Assembly: GCF_003014485.1 (NCBI RefSeq)
Contig: NZ_PYGA01000003.1
Coordinates: 310,001-374,000, forward strand
Direction: 5' to 3'
Origin: Murinocardiopsis flavida
GTDB taxonomy: Bacteria; Actinomycetota; Actinomycetes; Streptosporangiales; Streptosporangiaceae
Length of the DNA stretch: 64,000 bases
The first letter of the stretch is position 1. Each line of letters opens with the position of its first letter. Both the position numbers and the translations under genes were made by a program. The notes beneath the pieces are model-generated. The model searched no databases and was not told where the DNA came from. It worked only from the letters and a program-made list of their open reading frames with translations. Positions 34,387 through 43,669 of the stretch are shown here, piece by piece.

Positions 34387-35148
34387 ATGCTGGCAATCGG
34401 GACGGCCCTCCTACTCGGCGCGGCGCTCCTGCTCGCGGCCGCACTGGTCGCGGGGCGCCGATGGACGCTCCGCAGCCACCTCGCCGAACTCCGGCCGAAG
34501 GCGATCGCCACCCGGGCCGGCCGGCAGGTCAGCCTGTACGGCGAGGTGCTGCCGGGACCCGGCGGCGCCATCGAGTCGCGGCTGGCCGGCGCCCCCTGCG
34601 TGTGGCACGCGCACGAGGTCCTCCGGCACTTCCGGCAGGTGGCGCCCGGACGCGGCGGCGACGGTGAACGGGGCTGCGACTCCATCGCCGACTACGGCTC
34701 CACCGACCTGTTCGCCCTGGCGGGCCCCGGACGAGCCGAGCGCGACCCCGCCCGGCTCCTCCTGGTCGACCCCGAGGACGCCGAGTTCGTCAAGGTCGAC
34801 ATGTGCCTGCAACGGATCGTGGGGCGCCCGCAGCGCGGCGTCGCGGCGCAGGCCGACGACCTGCTGGCGCGGGTCAAGGGCCGCATCTCGGGTGTCTTCC
34901 GCGGCGAGACCATCGAGTTCGAGTACCGCGAGTGGATCATCCGCTCCGGCGAGCGGGTCGTCGTCCACGGCCAGGTCGCGATGCGCGAGGGGCGGCCCGT
35001 CCTCGTCGCGCCGCCCGACGCCCGGCTGCGCATCGAGGTGGGCGGGGCCGCCGAGACCGGCGAGCGCCCGACACCCGCCACCGCGCTGATGCTCGGCGCC
35101 GCCGCCATCGCGTCCGCCGGCTCCGGCGCCACACTGCTGCTCCTCTGA
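34387..35148 (+). CDS. GIDE/MULAN-like membrane protein
   Basis: A 253-residue protein with an N-terminal transmembrane helix (IGTALLLGAALLLAAALVAG), a middle BAM/GIDE domain and a C-terminal hydrophobic helix (ALMLGAAAIASAGSG). The segment EFEYREWIIRSGERVVVHGQV is typical of the domain found in the mitochondrial E3 ligase MUL1 and in bacterial relatives that lack the RING finger, as here. The bacterial function is unknown. The ATG at 34387 begins at the first membrane helix; the frame extends upstream without similarity. Confidence 0.8.
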   Translation: MLAIGTALLLGAALLLAAALVAGRRWTLRSHLAELRPKAIATRAGRQVSLYGEVLPGPGGAIESRLAGAPCVWHAHEVLRHFRQVAPGRGGDGERGCDSIADYGSTDLFALAGPGRAERDPARLLLVDPEDAEFVKVDMCLQRIVGRPQRGVAAQADDLLARVKGRISGVFRGETIEFEYREWIIRSGERVVVHGQVAMREGRPVLVAPPDARLRIEVGGAAETGERPTPATALMLGAAAIASAGSGATLLLL

Positions 35149-35227
35149 CCCCTGCGCCGCTGCCCCCTGCTCCCTGCTCTCTGGTCCCGTGCGGCTCCGA
35201 TCCCGCGCAGCCGCTACGCTGACCCGC

Positions 35228-35590
35228 ATGGATCGGGTACTGGTGATCAAGGCCACAGCGGGCGAGGACTCCCCTGAACGGTGCAACCAGGCGTTCACGG
35301 TCGCCGCGACCGCGGTCGCCAGCGGGGTGCGCGTCTCACTGTGGCTGACCGGCGAGGCCTCATGGCTCGCCGTCCCCGGCCGCGCGGCGGCGTTCACGCT
35401 GCCGCACGCGGCCCCGCTCGACGACCTCCTCGCCGGGGTCCTCGCCGGCGGCACGGTCACCGTGTGCACCCAGTGCGCGGCCCGGCGCGACCTCACCGAG
35501 GACGCCCTGGTCGACGGCGTCCGCATCGCGGGCGCGCCGTCGTTCGTCGAGGAGGTCACCCAGCCCGGAGTGCAGGCGCTCGTCTACTGA
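35228..35590 (+). CDS. DsrE-family protein
   Basis: A 120-residue DsrE/DsrF-like protein: [34 protein letters not shown] and [20 protein letters not shown]. Two cysteines in VCTQCAARR may relay sulfur, as in TusD/DsrE proteins, or may be structural. TACGCT (35215-35220) lies 7 bases before the ATG, a leaderless start. It overlaps the convergent dtd gene by 7 bases at the 3' end. Confidence 0.84.
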   Translation: MDRVLVIKATAGEDSPERCNQAFTVAATAVASGVRVSLWLTGEASWLAVPGRAAAFTLPHAAPLDDLLAGVLAGGTVTVCTQCAARRDLTEDALVDGVRIAGAPSFVEEVTQPGVQALVY

Positions 35591-36036
35591 GCCGCCGCCG
35601 CGGCGCGGTTGTCGACCTCCACGATGACGGTGAACGGACCCTCGTTGGTCAGCTCGACCGCCATCTCGGCGCCGAACACACCGGTGCCGACCGTCGCGCC
35701 GAGCGCGCGCAGCTCCGCCACAACGGCGTCCACCAGCGGCTCTGCGACCGGACCCGGGGCGGCAGCCTGCCACGTGGGACGGCGCCCTTTGCGCGCGTCG
35801 CCGTAGAGGGTGAACTGGCTCACGACGAGCAGCGGCGCGCCGATGTCGGAGCACGACAGCTCGCCGGGCAGCAGGCGCAGCGTCCACAGCTTGCGCGCCA
35901 TGGCCGCAGCCTCGGCGGCGGTGTCGGTGTGGGTGACCCCGACCAGGGCGAGCAGCCCCGGCCCCTCGATGGCGCCGGTGACCTCGCCGGCCACCGTCAC
36001 CGAGGCGCGCGCCACCCGCTGCACGACCGAACGCAT
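35584..36036 (-). CDS. dtd: D-aminoacyl-tRNA deacylase
   Basis: A 150-residue proofreading enzyme that hydrolyses D-amino acids (and glycine) from mischarged tRNA. It shows [19 protein letters not shown] at the start, the catalytic [12 protein letters not shown] motif and the Gly-Pro motif in [19 protein letters not shown] precedes the ATG. Its 3' end overlaps the dsrE stop codon. Confidence 0.95.
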   Translation of the reverse strand: MRSVVQRVARASVTVAGEVTGAIEGPGLLALVGVTHTDTAAEAAAMARKLWTLRLLPGELSCSDIGAPLLVVSQFTLYGDARKGRRPTWQAAAPGPVAEPLVDAVVAELRALGATVGTGVFGAEMAVELTNEGPFTVIVEVDNRAAAAAQ

Positions 36037-36073
36037 CGGCAGGGGCCTCCTTTCCCGTGTGCCGCGGGCCCCG

Positions 36074-37999
36074 CTACTTGAGGGTCTTGAACTGGCGGCT
36101 GTTGGAGATGATGCCGGACAGGGTGAGGCTGAACATCGTGATCGAATCGGCGAAGTCGCTGATCCGCCACTCCTCGGGGCCGTGGTACCAGGGAAGGTCG
36201 TCGCGGTCGAGCTCCTCGGCGCCGGCCCGGGCCAGCGCACGCGCCCAGTGGTCGACGTTGTCGAAGATGATCGCGTAGGGCAGGTACCGCGAGAACAGCT
36301 CGACTCGCCGGCCCTCGTCCACGGGGATGTCCTCTGCCGCGGCGCTGTGCAGGAACCGGCTGAAGCCCAGGGTGTGCGCGTACACGGCGCTGCCCAGCTT
36401 CGTCTTCGCCGGCATGTACTGCGCGCCGACCGTCACCGCCGCCCCCGCGATGATCACCGCGAGGCCGGTGAACGCCGCGTGTGTGAACACCGCGAGCAGC
36501 GCCGTGAGCGCCACCCCGGCGAGCGTGATGGTGATGCCCGTCCCGGTCCACCGGTTGCGTTCGAGGTTGGGGCTGCGCGCGAACCACTTGAGGCGGACCA
36601 TGTCGCGGTACATCTCGTCGCGGACGGCGGCGAGCTCCTCGGTGAACCGCTGCGCCCGCTCGCTGCCCTCGGTGTCGCCGGCGCCGTTGAGCTGCGAGAC
36701 GCGCACGGAGCCGCCGTCGCGGAACAGCGCGGTGAGCAGCAGCCGCTCGTACTCCAGCAGCTCGTCGGGCGGCTCCTCGGTGTCCCCGTCGTCCCTGCCG
36801 CCTTCGGGATCGTCGGGGTCGTCGGCGTCCCCGGTGCCCGTGTCCTCGACGCCTCCGGTGTGCTCTGCGCCCTCGGGACCCTCGGTGTCCCCGCCGCCCC
36901 CGCCGCCCTCGGCTCCCGCGGGCCCGCCCGTGGCGGTCAGCTCCCAGTCGACGGCGCTGAACTGGCGGTGGGACAGCTCCCGGATCTCCAGGTGGCCGCG
37001 CACGGCGAGGTCGACCACCGTCGCGGTGATGTCGACGACGTCGGCCTGCTCGTCGATGAGCGTGCCGATCTGGCCGGGGTGGACGTTGTCGGGCGGGTGG
37101 AAGCGCATACGGCCGCGGCCCGCCCGCCGGAGGGGCGGGGCCTCGCCGTTGGCGGCCTCGGCGCGCAGCGCGCGCTCGTCGCGGCTGCGCACTCGGATCA
37201 GCGCGACGAGCCCGCCGACCAGGACGACCAGCACCAGCCCGAACACGGTCGTCGTCGCAGGGGTGATGGCGAACGCCGAGTTCACCGACCACACCCGGTC
37301 GAGGATCGCCTCGCTGTTCATCGTGCCGGCCGGGTAGCCGACCACGATGCTCAGCTGCTGCCCCGGTTCCAGCCGCGCCTGGGTGAACCGCGCCACCACC
37401 GCCTCGTGCCCGCCCATGTCCGAGGACGTGCAGTAGATGGAGCTGCGGGGGTCGCCGGCGGCGCACGCCAGTGCCACCGGTGGGGCGCCGGCGTCGACCT
37501 GCACGGTGGTCGTCTCGACGGGGGCGCTGTACCCGCCCACCGCCGCCCACTCCAGTTCCTGCCGCTGGCCGACGCGGTCGACCCCGCCGCGCACGTCATA
37601 GCGCAGCGTGACCTGTTCGGCAGGGGCGAACCGCATGGTCAGGGTGTTCCCGGTGGTGTCGACGTCGACTTCGACGGGCTTGCCGTCGCCGTCCTCGGCG
37701 CTGACACCGGACACCGCGTAGCGGCGCTCGTGGTCGGAGTCGTAGGCCGTGCGCACGACGAAGGTGCGGGTGAACTCCTCGGGCGGCTCCCCGCCGAAGA
37801 AGAGCGACTCCTCGGCGCTCATGACGCCGCCGCGGTCGAGGTCGAGGGTGACGTCGTTGGTGACGGCCCCGCCGGAGCCGCCCGAGCCGGCCCCCGAAGG
37901 GCCGTCCTGGGCCGCCGCGAGGGCGGCGGGGCCTGCCACGAGCGCCGCGGCGGCGATGACCGCGCCGGCGGCACGGCGCGCCGATCGAACCGTCCACAT
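36074..37999 (-). CDS. DUF2207 membrane protein
   Basis: A 641-residue predicted membrane protein. It has a signal peptide ([22 protein letters not shown]), an extracellular DUF2207 beta domain to about residue 250, a transmembrane helix ([18 protein letters not shown]), a cytoplasmic region with an Asp/Glu/Gly-rich insert, two more helices, and a conserved C-terminal part ([21 protein letters not shown]). DUF2207 proteins are conserved in actinobacteria and have no established activity. TAGGCT on this strand (38013-38008) is 8 bases from the ATG at 37999, a leaderless start. Confidence 0.88.
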   Translation of the reverse strand: MWTVRSARRAAGAVIAAAALVAGPAALAAAQDGPSGAGSGGSGGAVTNDVTLDLDRGGVMSAEESLFFGGEPPEEFTRTFVVRTAYDSDHERRYAVSGVSAEDGDGKPVEVDVDTTGNTLTMRFAPAEQVTLRYDVRGGVDRVGQRQELEWAAVGGYSAPVETTTVQVDAGAPPVALACAAGDPRSSIYCTSSDMGGHEAVVARFTQARLEPGQQLSIVVGYPAGTMNSEAILDRVWSVNSAFAITPATTTVFGLVLVVLVGGLVALIRVRSRDERALRAEAANGEAPPLRRAGRGRMRFHPPDNVHPGQIGTLIDEQADVVDITATVVDLAVRGHLEIRELSHRQFSAVDWELTATGGPAGAEGGGGGGDTEGPEGAEHTGGVEDTGTGDADDPDDPEGGRDDGDTEEPPDELLEYERLLLTALFRDGGSVRVSQLNGAGDTEGSERAQRFTEELAAVRDEMYRDMVRLKWFARSPNLERNRWTGTGITITLAGVALTALLAVFTHAAFTGLAVIIAGAAVTVGAQYMPAKTKLGSAVYAHTLGFSRFLHSAAAEDIPVDEGRRVELFSRYLPYAIIFDNVDHWARALARAGAEELDRDDLPWYHGPEEWRISDFADSITMFSLTLSGIISNSRQFKTLK

Positions 38000-38144
38000 G
38001 GCGAATGAGCCTATCTGTTCACTGCGCGCCGAGTACGTCCTGATCACGGATCGGCGGCGGGGAGGAGCGCCGCGCGCCGGCAACCGCCATAATCGAGAGG
38101 TTGGGCCGAATATCGGGCATCGGGAAGCGGGGTGGCAGGCGGGT

Positions 38145-39122
38145 ATGCCGGAGCGGGGACACGGTGCGGTGCGCACGTACGGGCGGCGCGGCGGCCGCCG
38201 GCTCCCGCCGTACGCGCAGAAGCCCCGGCAGCGGCTCGGCCTCGGCGTCATGAGCGTGCTCGTCGTCGGCCTCGGCGCGCTGGGATTCGCGGCGTTCCTC
38301 GGTGTCGCGGCCCTTTTCGACGGCGACAGGGCGCACGCGTCGGGCGCCGACCCGCTGACCCTCCGCCCGCCGCAGGCCGCCGGCACCCCCGACGAAGGCA
38401 CCGGCGAAGGCGGCCCCGACGCGCTCGGCCAGAGCCCGCTGTACTCCGCCGGAGAGCTCGCCGAAGCCGAGTGCCCCGCCCCGAAGCTCGACGCCGAGGA
38501 CTCCGCGTCGATGGAGCGCTACCTGCACCGCATGACCGACTGCCTCGACACCGCGTGGCAGACCGAGTTCGAGCAGCGCGACCTCGCCTACAGCGCGCCC
38601 ACCCGCGTCTACTGGACCAGGTCCGGCAACAGCCCGTGCGGCGAGTACCCCGCCAACGGCTCGGCCGCGTTCTACTGCCCGTCGAACAAGGGCCTCTACC
38701 TCGGCGTCGAGGACATCGTCGCGTCGAGCGACGGTGTGGAGCACCCCGAGGCGTACACCTTCCTCCTCGGCCACGAGTACGGCCACCACGTGCAGTCCGA
38801 GGCGGGCATCCTCGACGGCTTCCGCAAGGCCCGCGGCGACGCGGCCGACGGCGAAGGGCGCGACAACCTGACCCGCCGCAGTGAACTCCAGGCGAACTGC
38901 CTGAGCGGGGCGTTCCTCGGGGCCGCGCGCAAGAGCTTCCCCATCGGCGGCCGCGAGCGGGCGAATATCCTCGAAGACGCCGGGCGCCGCAGCGACCGCG
39001 ACACCACGGGCCGCGAGCACGGCACACCCGGCAACGCCGAACTGTGGACGAAGCACGGAATGGACCGCCGCGACCCCGCGGCGTGCAACACCTGGCAGGC
39101 AGGGGAGGAACTGGTCGAGTGA
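38145..39122 (+). CDS. Neutral zinc metallopeptidase (copy 1)
   Basis: A 325-residue, membrane-anchored metallopeptidase (YpfJ/KPN_02809 family). One transmembrane helix (VMSVLVVGLGALGFAAFLGVA) follows an Arg-rich cytoplasmic N-terminus. The extracellular domain has the zinc motif LLGHEYGHHVQ (about residue 207-217) and the downstream RRSELQANCLSGAFLG with the third ligand Glu. Four cysteines in SPCGEYPANG, AFYCPSNKG and other positions fit disulfides. The second copy at 39209 shares all motifs. Substrate unknown; envelope proteins are likely. Confidence 0.9.
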   Translation: MPERGHGAVRTYGRRGGRRLPPYAQKPRQRLGLGVMSVLVVGLGALGFAAFLGVAALFDGDRAHASGADPLTLRPPQAAGTPDEGTGEGGPDALGQSPLYSAGELAEAECPAPKLDAEDSASMERYLHRMTDCLDTAWQTEFEQRDLAYSAPTRVYWTRSGNSPCGEYPANGSAAFYCPSNKGLYLGVEDIVASSDGVEHPEAYTFLLGHEYGHHVQSEAGILDGFRKARGDAADGEGRDNLTRRSELQANCLSGAFLGAARKSFPIGGRERANILEDAGRRSDRDTTGREHGTPGNAELWTKHGMDRRDPAACNTWQAGEELVE

Positions 39123-39208
39123 TGTCGATCCCGCGCCACGGCCGCATGTCCCCGGTCGGCCGTGCGGCGCCCGGCGTCCGGGCCGGCTGAGGGCGGCAGG
39201 GGGCGCCG

Positions 39209-40222
39209 GTGGCGGCAGGACACGGTGGCGACGGCGGGCGGCGCGAGCGCGCCGCCCGCCGCGACGCGTCCCTGCGGTCCGGACGCGCCGCCCTCCTCAC
39301 CTCGCTCGTGGTCCTCGCCGTGTCGCTGGCGGTCCTCGTGTGGTCGGTGAGCGGCCCGGGCGCCGCGCTCGTGCAGTGGGGCGGCGGCCCGTCCTCGGCG
39401 AAGGCGACGGGCGGGACCGCCTCGCCGGGGTCCTTCGCCGAGGACGGGCACCGGGGCCTGCCCGGCGGCGGCGCGCCGTCGGGCGGGGGAACCGGCAGGC
39501 CAACCGGGGAGGACGCCCTCGTCGACAACCCGCTCTACGCCACCGGGCGGCTCGCCCCGCTCCCGTGCCCGGCGCCCGACCTCGACGTCACGGAGTCCGC
39601 GTCGATGAAGGCGCTGCTCGACACCGTCGCCGACTGCCTGGACCACACCTGGGCGACCCAGTTCGCGCGGGCCGGGATCCCCTACGACCCGCCGCAGCGG
39701 GTGTTCTGGGAGGTGCCGGGGACGAGCCCGTGCCGCGACTACCCGTCGAGCGCGGGAGCGTTCTACTGCCGTGCCAGCAAGAGCATCTACATCGGCACCA
39801 GCGACGTCGTGCGCAAGTGGAACGGGGTCGAGGACCCCGCCGTGTACGCGTCGCTGCTCGCGCACGAGTACTCCCACCACGTGCAGGGCGAATCGGGGCT
39901 GCTCGACTACTACCACGAGCAGCGGCGCAACGAGGCCGACCGCAGCGTGCAGAACTCCTGGACCCGCAAGAGCGAGCTCCAGGCCAACTGCATGGCGGGG
40001 GCGTTCCTCGGAGCGGTCCGGGTCAGCTTCCCGCTCGGCGACGCCGAGCGGGCGAACGTCCTCGACGACGCGGCGGCGACGGCCGACCGCGAGGGCAGCT
40101 CCGACGACGAGCGCACCCACGGCTCGGCCGACAACAGCGTGCGGTGGATGGACCACGGGATCGCGAAGCAGGACCCGGGGGTGTGCAACACCTGGAGCGC
40201 GGCGGACGACCTCGTGCAGTAG
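39209..40222 (+). CDS. Neutral zinc metallopeptidase (copy 2)
   Basis: A 337-residue paralogue of the preceding gene, with a signal-anchor (SLVVLAVSLAVLVWSVSG), a Gly/Pro/Ser-rich stalk, the zinc motif LLAHEYSHHVQGE (about 217-222) and RKSELQANCMAGAFLG. The shared cysteine spacing and closing CNTWSAADDLVQ versus CNTWQAGEELVE show that the two arose by tandem duplication. GTG at 39209 is the first start giving the anchor. The stop is 6 bases from the convergent DUF2516 gene. Confidence 0.9.
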   Translation: MAAGHGGDGGRRERAARRDASLRSGRAALLTSLVVLAVSLAVLVWSVSGPGAALVQWGGGPSSAKATGGTASPGSFAEDGHRGLPGGGAPSGGGTGRPTGEDALVDNPLYATGRLAPLPCPAPDLDVTESASMKALLDTVADCLDHTWATQFARAGIPYDPPQRVFWEVPGTSPCRDYPSSAGAFYCRASKSIYIGTSDVVRKWNGVEDPAVYASLLAHEYSHHVQGESGLLDYYHEQRRNEADRSVQNSWTRKSELQANCMAGAFLGAVRVSFPLGDAERANVLDDAAATADREGSSDDERTHGSADNSVRWMDHGIAKQDPGVCNTWSAADDLVQ

Positions 40223-40228
40223 CGCGGG

Positions 40229-40543
40229 CTACCAGGGGCCGTAGGGGCCTTCGTTGCGGTTGCCGCTGACACCGCGCACAGCGGGGCGGACGTCGAGCAT
40301 GAAGATCAGCGACGCCGCGAGCGACAGCAGGACGAGGAGCGCGAAGGAGCCCATGACGGCGCTCAGCGCCAGGACGGTCCCCACACCCAGCAGGCCCACC
40401 CAGAGGCCCTTGGTCTGCTTGTCCATGAGGGGGAACGCCTGCGACGGCGTGCGGACCGCCTCGACCAGGGCATACAGGTTCACCACGAAGATGACCAGGT
40501 AGATGCCCTTCCAGAGCAGGTCGAAGAACATCAATGCCTCCAT
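40229..40543 (-). CDS. DUF2516 membrane protein
   Basis: A 104-residue protein with three hydrophobic segments (LLWKGIYLVIFVVNLYALVE, LWVGLLGVGTVLAL, FALLVLLSLAASLIFMLDV) and a conserved DVRPAVR near the C-terminus, typical of DUF2516. No function is known for the family. Start ATG at 40543 (MEALMFF) fits the family; a longer frame begins at 40600. Confidence 0.85.
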   Translation of the reverse strand: MEALMFFDLLWKGIYLVIFVVNLYALVEAVRTPSQAFPLMDKQTKGLWVGLLGVGTVLALSAVMGSFALLVLLSLAASLIFMLDVRPAVRGVSGNRNEGPYGPW

Positions 40544-40723
40544 GACACGTACCCTGCCCTCTCGTGCGGCGCCGGCGGCGGGACGCATTCGCCCCGTCAC
40601 CCACCATAAACGCCCGGATCGGCGAAATCGTGCCCGGGCGCGGAGCGGACCGGTACGCGGCGCCCCCGTCCCTGCCTACGGGGCGGACCCGCGCCCCCTA
40701 CCTGCGGGCGGCGCGGCGGACCC

Positions 40724-41668
40724 TCACATGGGGAGGTGCCACAGCCACAGCGTGGTGCACATGAGCACGGCCGCGGAGGAGAGCACGGCGGCGGTCGCGG
40801 CCCACGACAGCTCCGCGGAGGGGTTGAGCAGCCGCGAGACCCGGGCCACGACCTCGGGCTGGTCGTCGCCCTTGACGGCGAGCGCGCCGGCGGGGACCTG
40901 CGCCGACCCCGCCGAGCCGAACCGCATCAGCGCCATGGCCAGCTCCTTCGCCGAGCGCACGCGCCGCGCCTGGTCGTCGGCGCACATCTCGATGAGCAGG
41001 GCGACCGCCTTGTAGGAGGTCGCCACGACACCGACGTTCGGGAACGCCCGTTTCAGCGAGGAGAACGGCAGCAGGACGAGGTCGTGGCGCTGGCGCAGGT
41101 GCGCGTGCTCGTGGGCGAGGACCGCGGCGAGCTCGTGGCGGTCGAGCACGGCGAGCGCGCCCGCGCTGATGACCACCTGCGAGCGGAGCACGCCCGGCAG
41201 GCAGTACGCCGCGGCGGCGGGGTGGTCGAGGACCCGCGCGCCGGGCACCTCGGGGTCGTCGCGGGCGACCAGGGCGAGCAGTTCGCGGTGCCGCCTGCGG
41301 GTGCGCAGCACCTGCACGAACGACACCACCAGGCCCCAGAACAGCACCAGGGTGAGCGCCAAGGCGGCGAAGACCGCGGCGACCTGGGTGGCGCCGAAAG
41401 GAGTGCCGGCGAGTTCGGAGAGGACGAGGTTGTGGGTCGCGGCGTCGGTGACCAGGGCGACGAGCCCGCCGAACACGCCGCGGCCATAGGGGGCGAGGCC
41501 GAACGCCAGCAGCGCGCCGATGGTGGAGACGCCCCAGGCGAGTCCGAGCGCCTGCCAGGCGACGACGGCGACGTAGGGGCCGCGCAGGGGCCATTCGGCA
41601 CGCCTCAGCCGCGCTGCCGCGATAAGACAACCGGAAGCGATTGTGGCGAGCAGTGCGGCACTGACCAT
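40724..41668 (-). CDS. M56-family membrane zinc peptidase
   Basis: A 314-residue membrane protein with about five transmembrane helices and the zinc site LAAVLAHEHAHLRQRHDLV (HExxH). This is the BlaR1/MecR1-type peptidase domain without any C-terminal penicillin-binding sensor; the C-terminal end is a single helix (LSSAAVLMCTTLWLWHL). It lies 4 bases after the BlaI-like repressor stop on the same strand, so they are one operon and the peptidase is expected to inactivate the repressor. The inducing signal is unknown. Confidence 0.9.
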   Translation of the reverse strand: MVSAALLATIASGCLIAAARLRRAEWPLRGPYVAVVAWQALGLAWGVSTIGALLAFGLAPYGRGVFGGLVALVTDAATHNLVLSELAGTPFGATQVAAVFAALALTLVLFWGLVVSFVQVLRTRRRHRELLALVARDDPEVPGARVLDHPAAAAYCLPGVLRSQVVISAGALAVLDRHELAAVLAHEHAHLRQRHDLVLLPFSSLKRAFPNVGVVATSYKAVALLIEMCADDQARRVRSAKELAMALMRFGSAGSAQVPAGALAVKGDDQPEVVARVSRLLNPSAELSWAATAAVLSSAAVLMCTTLWLWHLPM

Positions 41669-41672
41669 ACGG

Positions 41673-42038
41673 CTACGTCCTTGGCTGGTCGTCGTCCTCA
41701 GCGAGGGCGCGGCGAAGCGCCTCGGCTTCGGGCCCGCTCATCGAACGGACGAACGCCGCGAGTGCGGCGTCGCGATCGCCGGTCTGGCCCAGCGCGTCGA
41801 ACATCAGTTCTGATACGTAACCCTCCCGGCTGGCTGCCGGACGGTAGCGCCAAGCGCGGCCCTCGCGGGTCCGGTCGACGACACCCTTCTTGGCGAGTCG
41901 ATCGAGCACGGTCATCACGGTCGTGTGGGCGAGATCGCGATCAGAGAGGGCGCGCCCCACCTCGCGGACCGTCAACGGCTCGTTTCGCTCCCACAGTACA
42001 TCCATTACCGCGCGTTCAAGGTCGCCGAGCCGATTCAT
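41673..42038 (-). CDS. BlaI/MecI-family repressor
   Basis: A 121-residue winged-helix repressor: MNRLGDLERAVMDVLWERNE, TVREVGRALSDRDLAHTTVM and TVLDRLAKKGVVDRTREGRAWRY. In the BlaI/BlaR system such a repressor is cleaved when the M56 partner is activated. TAGACT on this strand (42051-42046) is 7 bases from the ATG, so the mRNA is leaderless. A palindromic operator lies just upstream, predicting autoregulation. No beta-lactamase or PBP gene is next to it. Confidence 0.92.
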   Translation of the reverse strand: MNRLGDLERAVMDVLWERNEPLTVREVGRALSDRDLAHTTVMTVLDRLAKKGVVDRTREGRAWRYRPAASREGYVSELMFDALGQTGDRDAALAAFVRSMSGPEAEALRRALAEDDDQPRT

Positions 42039-42045
42039 GTTGGGA

Positions 42046-42068
42046 AGTCTACTTCTGGTAGTACTACC
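42046..42068 (-). promoter_or_regulatory. BlaI-type operator and leaderless promoter
   Basis: GGTAGTACTACC (42057-42068) is a perfect 12-base palindrome containing the GTAGTA/TACTAC half-sites of BlaI/MecI operators. It ends 5 bases from the -10 hexamer TAGACT (42051-42046, minus strand), and another GTAG half-site overlaps that hexamer. Binding here would block transcription of the repressor/M56 operon. Confidence 0.72.
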
Positions 42069-42105
42069 GCACGTCGCGCCCCCCGAAAAGGCCGCGCCCC
42101 GCCCC

Positions 42106-42192
42106 GGAATCCCCGCCGCGCCGGGGTTCCCGCCACCGCGCCCGGCGCGCCCGGCGCGGCGGGCGCGGTGGCTGCCGGGCGCTCCCGGCAGC
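42106..42192 (+). promoter_or_regulatory. Cluster of strong hairpins upstream of mshA
   Basis: Three stems in a row: 42106-42115 with 42122-42130 (one bulge); 42132-42144 with 42160-42172 (13 perfect pairs, 15-base loop); and 42171-42179 with 42184-42192 (9 perfect pairs, CGCT loop). They lie between the blaI-like promoter and the mshA start, so they may form a structured mshA leader or insulate the divergent units. Confidence 0.55.
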
Positions 42193-42314
42193 CCCGCACC
42201 GCCTCCCTGCGCACAGCAGCCCCGTTGGGGAACACGCGACCGGTCCACCGCTGTTGAGCAATGAGGCGGGGCCGGGTCGATTCCGGCAGGGCCGACAGGA
42301 ACAGGGAGCAGCCG

Positions 42315-43628
42315 GTGCCGGAGACGTCTGTCGCGCGCGATGAGGGACCGGAGACAGCAGGAGGACCGCGCAGGATCGCGATGATCAGCCTGCACACGTC
42401 CCCACTGGAGCAGCCCGGCAGCGGCGACGCCGGCGGCATGAACGTGTACGTCGTCGAGACGGCCCGCCGGCTGGCGGAGCGCGGGGTCGCCGTGGACGTG
42501 TTCACCCGCGCCACCGGCCCGGCCCAGCCTGCGGAGGTGCGGCCCGCCCCCGGTTTCACCGTCCACAACATCGCCGCCGGGCCGTTCGGGACCCTCGACA
42601 AGCACACCCTGACCCGGCACCTGTGCCCCTTCACCTTCGGTGTGCTGCGCACCGAGGCCGGCGCCGACCCCGGCCACTACGACCTCGTCCACGGCCACTA
42701 CTGGCTGTCCGGTCGGGCGGGCCTGGTCGCGGCCCAGCGCTGGGGGGTGCCCATGGTCCAGTCGATGCACACCCTCGCGCGGGTGAAGAACGCGGCGCTG
42801 GCGGCGGGCGACACCCGCGAGCCCGACGTCCGCCTGCGCGGCGAGGACGGCCTGGTGCGCCGCGCCGACCACCTCGTCGCCAACACCGCCGACGAGGCGC
42901 GCCAGCTCGGCAGCCATTACGGCGCCGACCCGTCGCGGGTCAGCACGGTCCCGCCCGGCGTCGACCTCGACGTGTTCCGGCCCGGCCCGCGCGCCGACGC
43001 GCTGCGGCGGGTGGGCCTGCCCCCCGACGCCGTCCTGCTGCTCTTCGTCGGCAGGGTGCAGCGGCTGAAGGCCCCCGACGTGCTGTTGCGCGCCGCAGCG
43101 GCGCTGCTGGAGCGCGACCCCGGCCTGCGCGACCGGCTGGTGGTCGCCGTCGTCGGCGGCCTCTCCGGCGGCGGCACCGGCGAACCGCGCCGCCTCGCCG
43201 ACCTGGCGCGCAGCCTCGGCATCGAGGACAACGTGCGCATGGAGCCGCCCCGCTCGCGCGCCGAACTCGCCCACTACTACCGCGCGGCGGCCGCGACCGT
43301 GGTGCCGTCGCACTCGGAGTCGTTCGGCCTGGTAGCCGTGGAGTCGCAGGCGTGCGCGACACCGGTGGTCGCCGCTCGGGTCGGCGGGCTGCCCACCGCG
43401 GTGCGCGACGGCGTCTCCGGGATCCTCGTGGCCGGACACGACCCCGCCGACTACGCCCGCGCGCTGCACCGGATCCTCGCCGAACCCCGGCTCGGCGCGC
43501 GCATGGGCGCGGCGGGGGTCGCCCACGCCGCCGGACTGAGCTGGGAGGCGACGGTCGACGGCCTGATCGGCGTCTACCGTGGGACCCTGGCCGGCCGCCG
43601 CGCGCTGCCGGTCGCGGCGAACCAATAG
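42315..43628 (+). CDS. mshA: D-inositol-3-phosphate glycosyltransferase
   Basis: First step of mycothiol synthesis: transfer of GlcNAc from UDP-GlcNAc to 1L-myo-inositol-1-phosphate. The 437-residue GT4 enzyme has the N-terminal ISLHTSPLEQPGSGDAGGMN, VHGHYWLSG, VGRVQRLKAPDVLL and the C-terminal nucleotide-sugar site PSHSESFGLVAVESQACATP. GTG at 42315 is chosen for its Shine-Dalgarno GGGAG; an ATG at 42261 lies in frame without one. The order mshA, ybjN-like, gpm is conserved in actinobacteria. Confidence 0.94.
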   Translation: MPETSVARDEGPETAGGPRRIAMISLHTSPLEQPGSGDAGGMNVYVVETARRLAERGVAVDVFTRATGPAQPAEVRPAPGFTVHNIAAGPFGTLDKHTLTRHLCPFTFGVLRTEAGADPGHYDLVHGHYWLSGRAGLVAAQRWGVPMVQSMHTLARVKNAALAAGDTREPDVRLRGEDGLVRRADHLVANTADEARQLGSHYGADPSRVSTVPPGVDLDVFRPGPRADALRRVGLPPDAVLLLFVGRVQRLKAPDVLLRAAAALLERDPGLRDRLVVAVVGGLSGGGTGEPRRLADLARSLGIEDNVRMEPPRSRAELAHYYRAAAATVVPSHSESFGLVAVESQACATPVVAARVGGLPTAVRDGVSGILVAGHDPADYARALHRILAEPRLGARMGAAGVAHAAGLSWEATVDGLIGVYRGTLAGRRALPVAANQ

Positions 43629-43669
43629 GCGGACCAGTAGCAGTCACCCGAACCGGGAGCGTCCACAGC

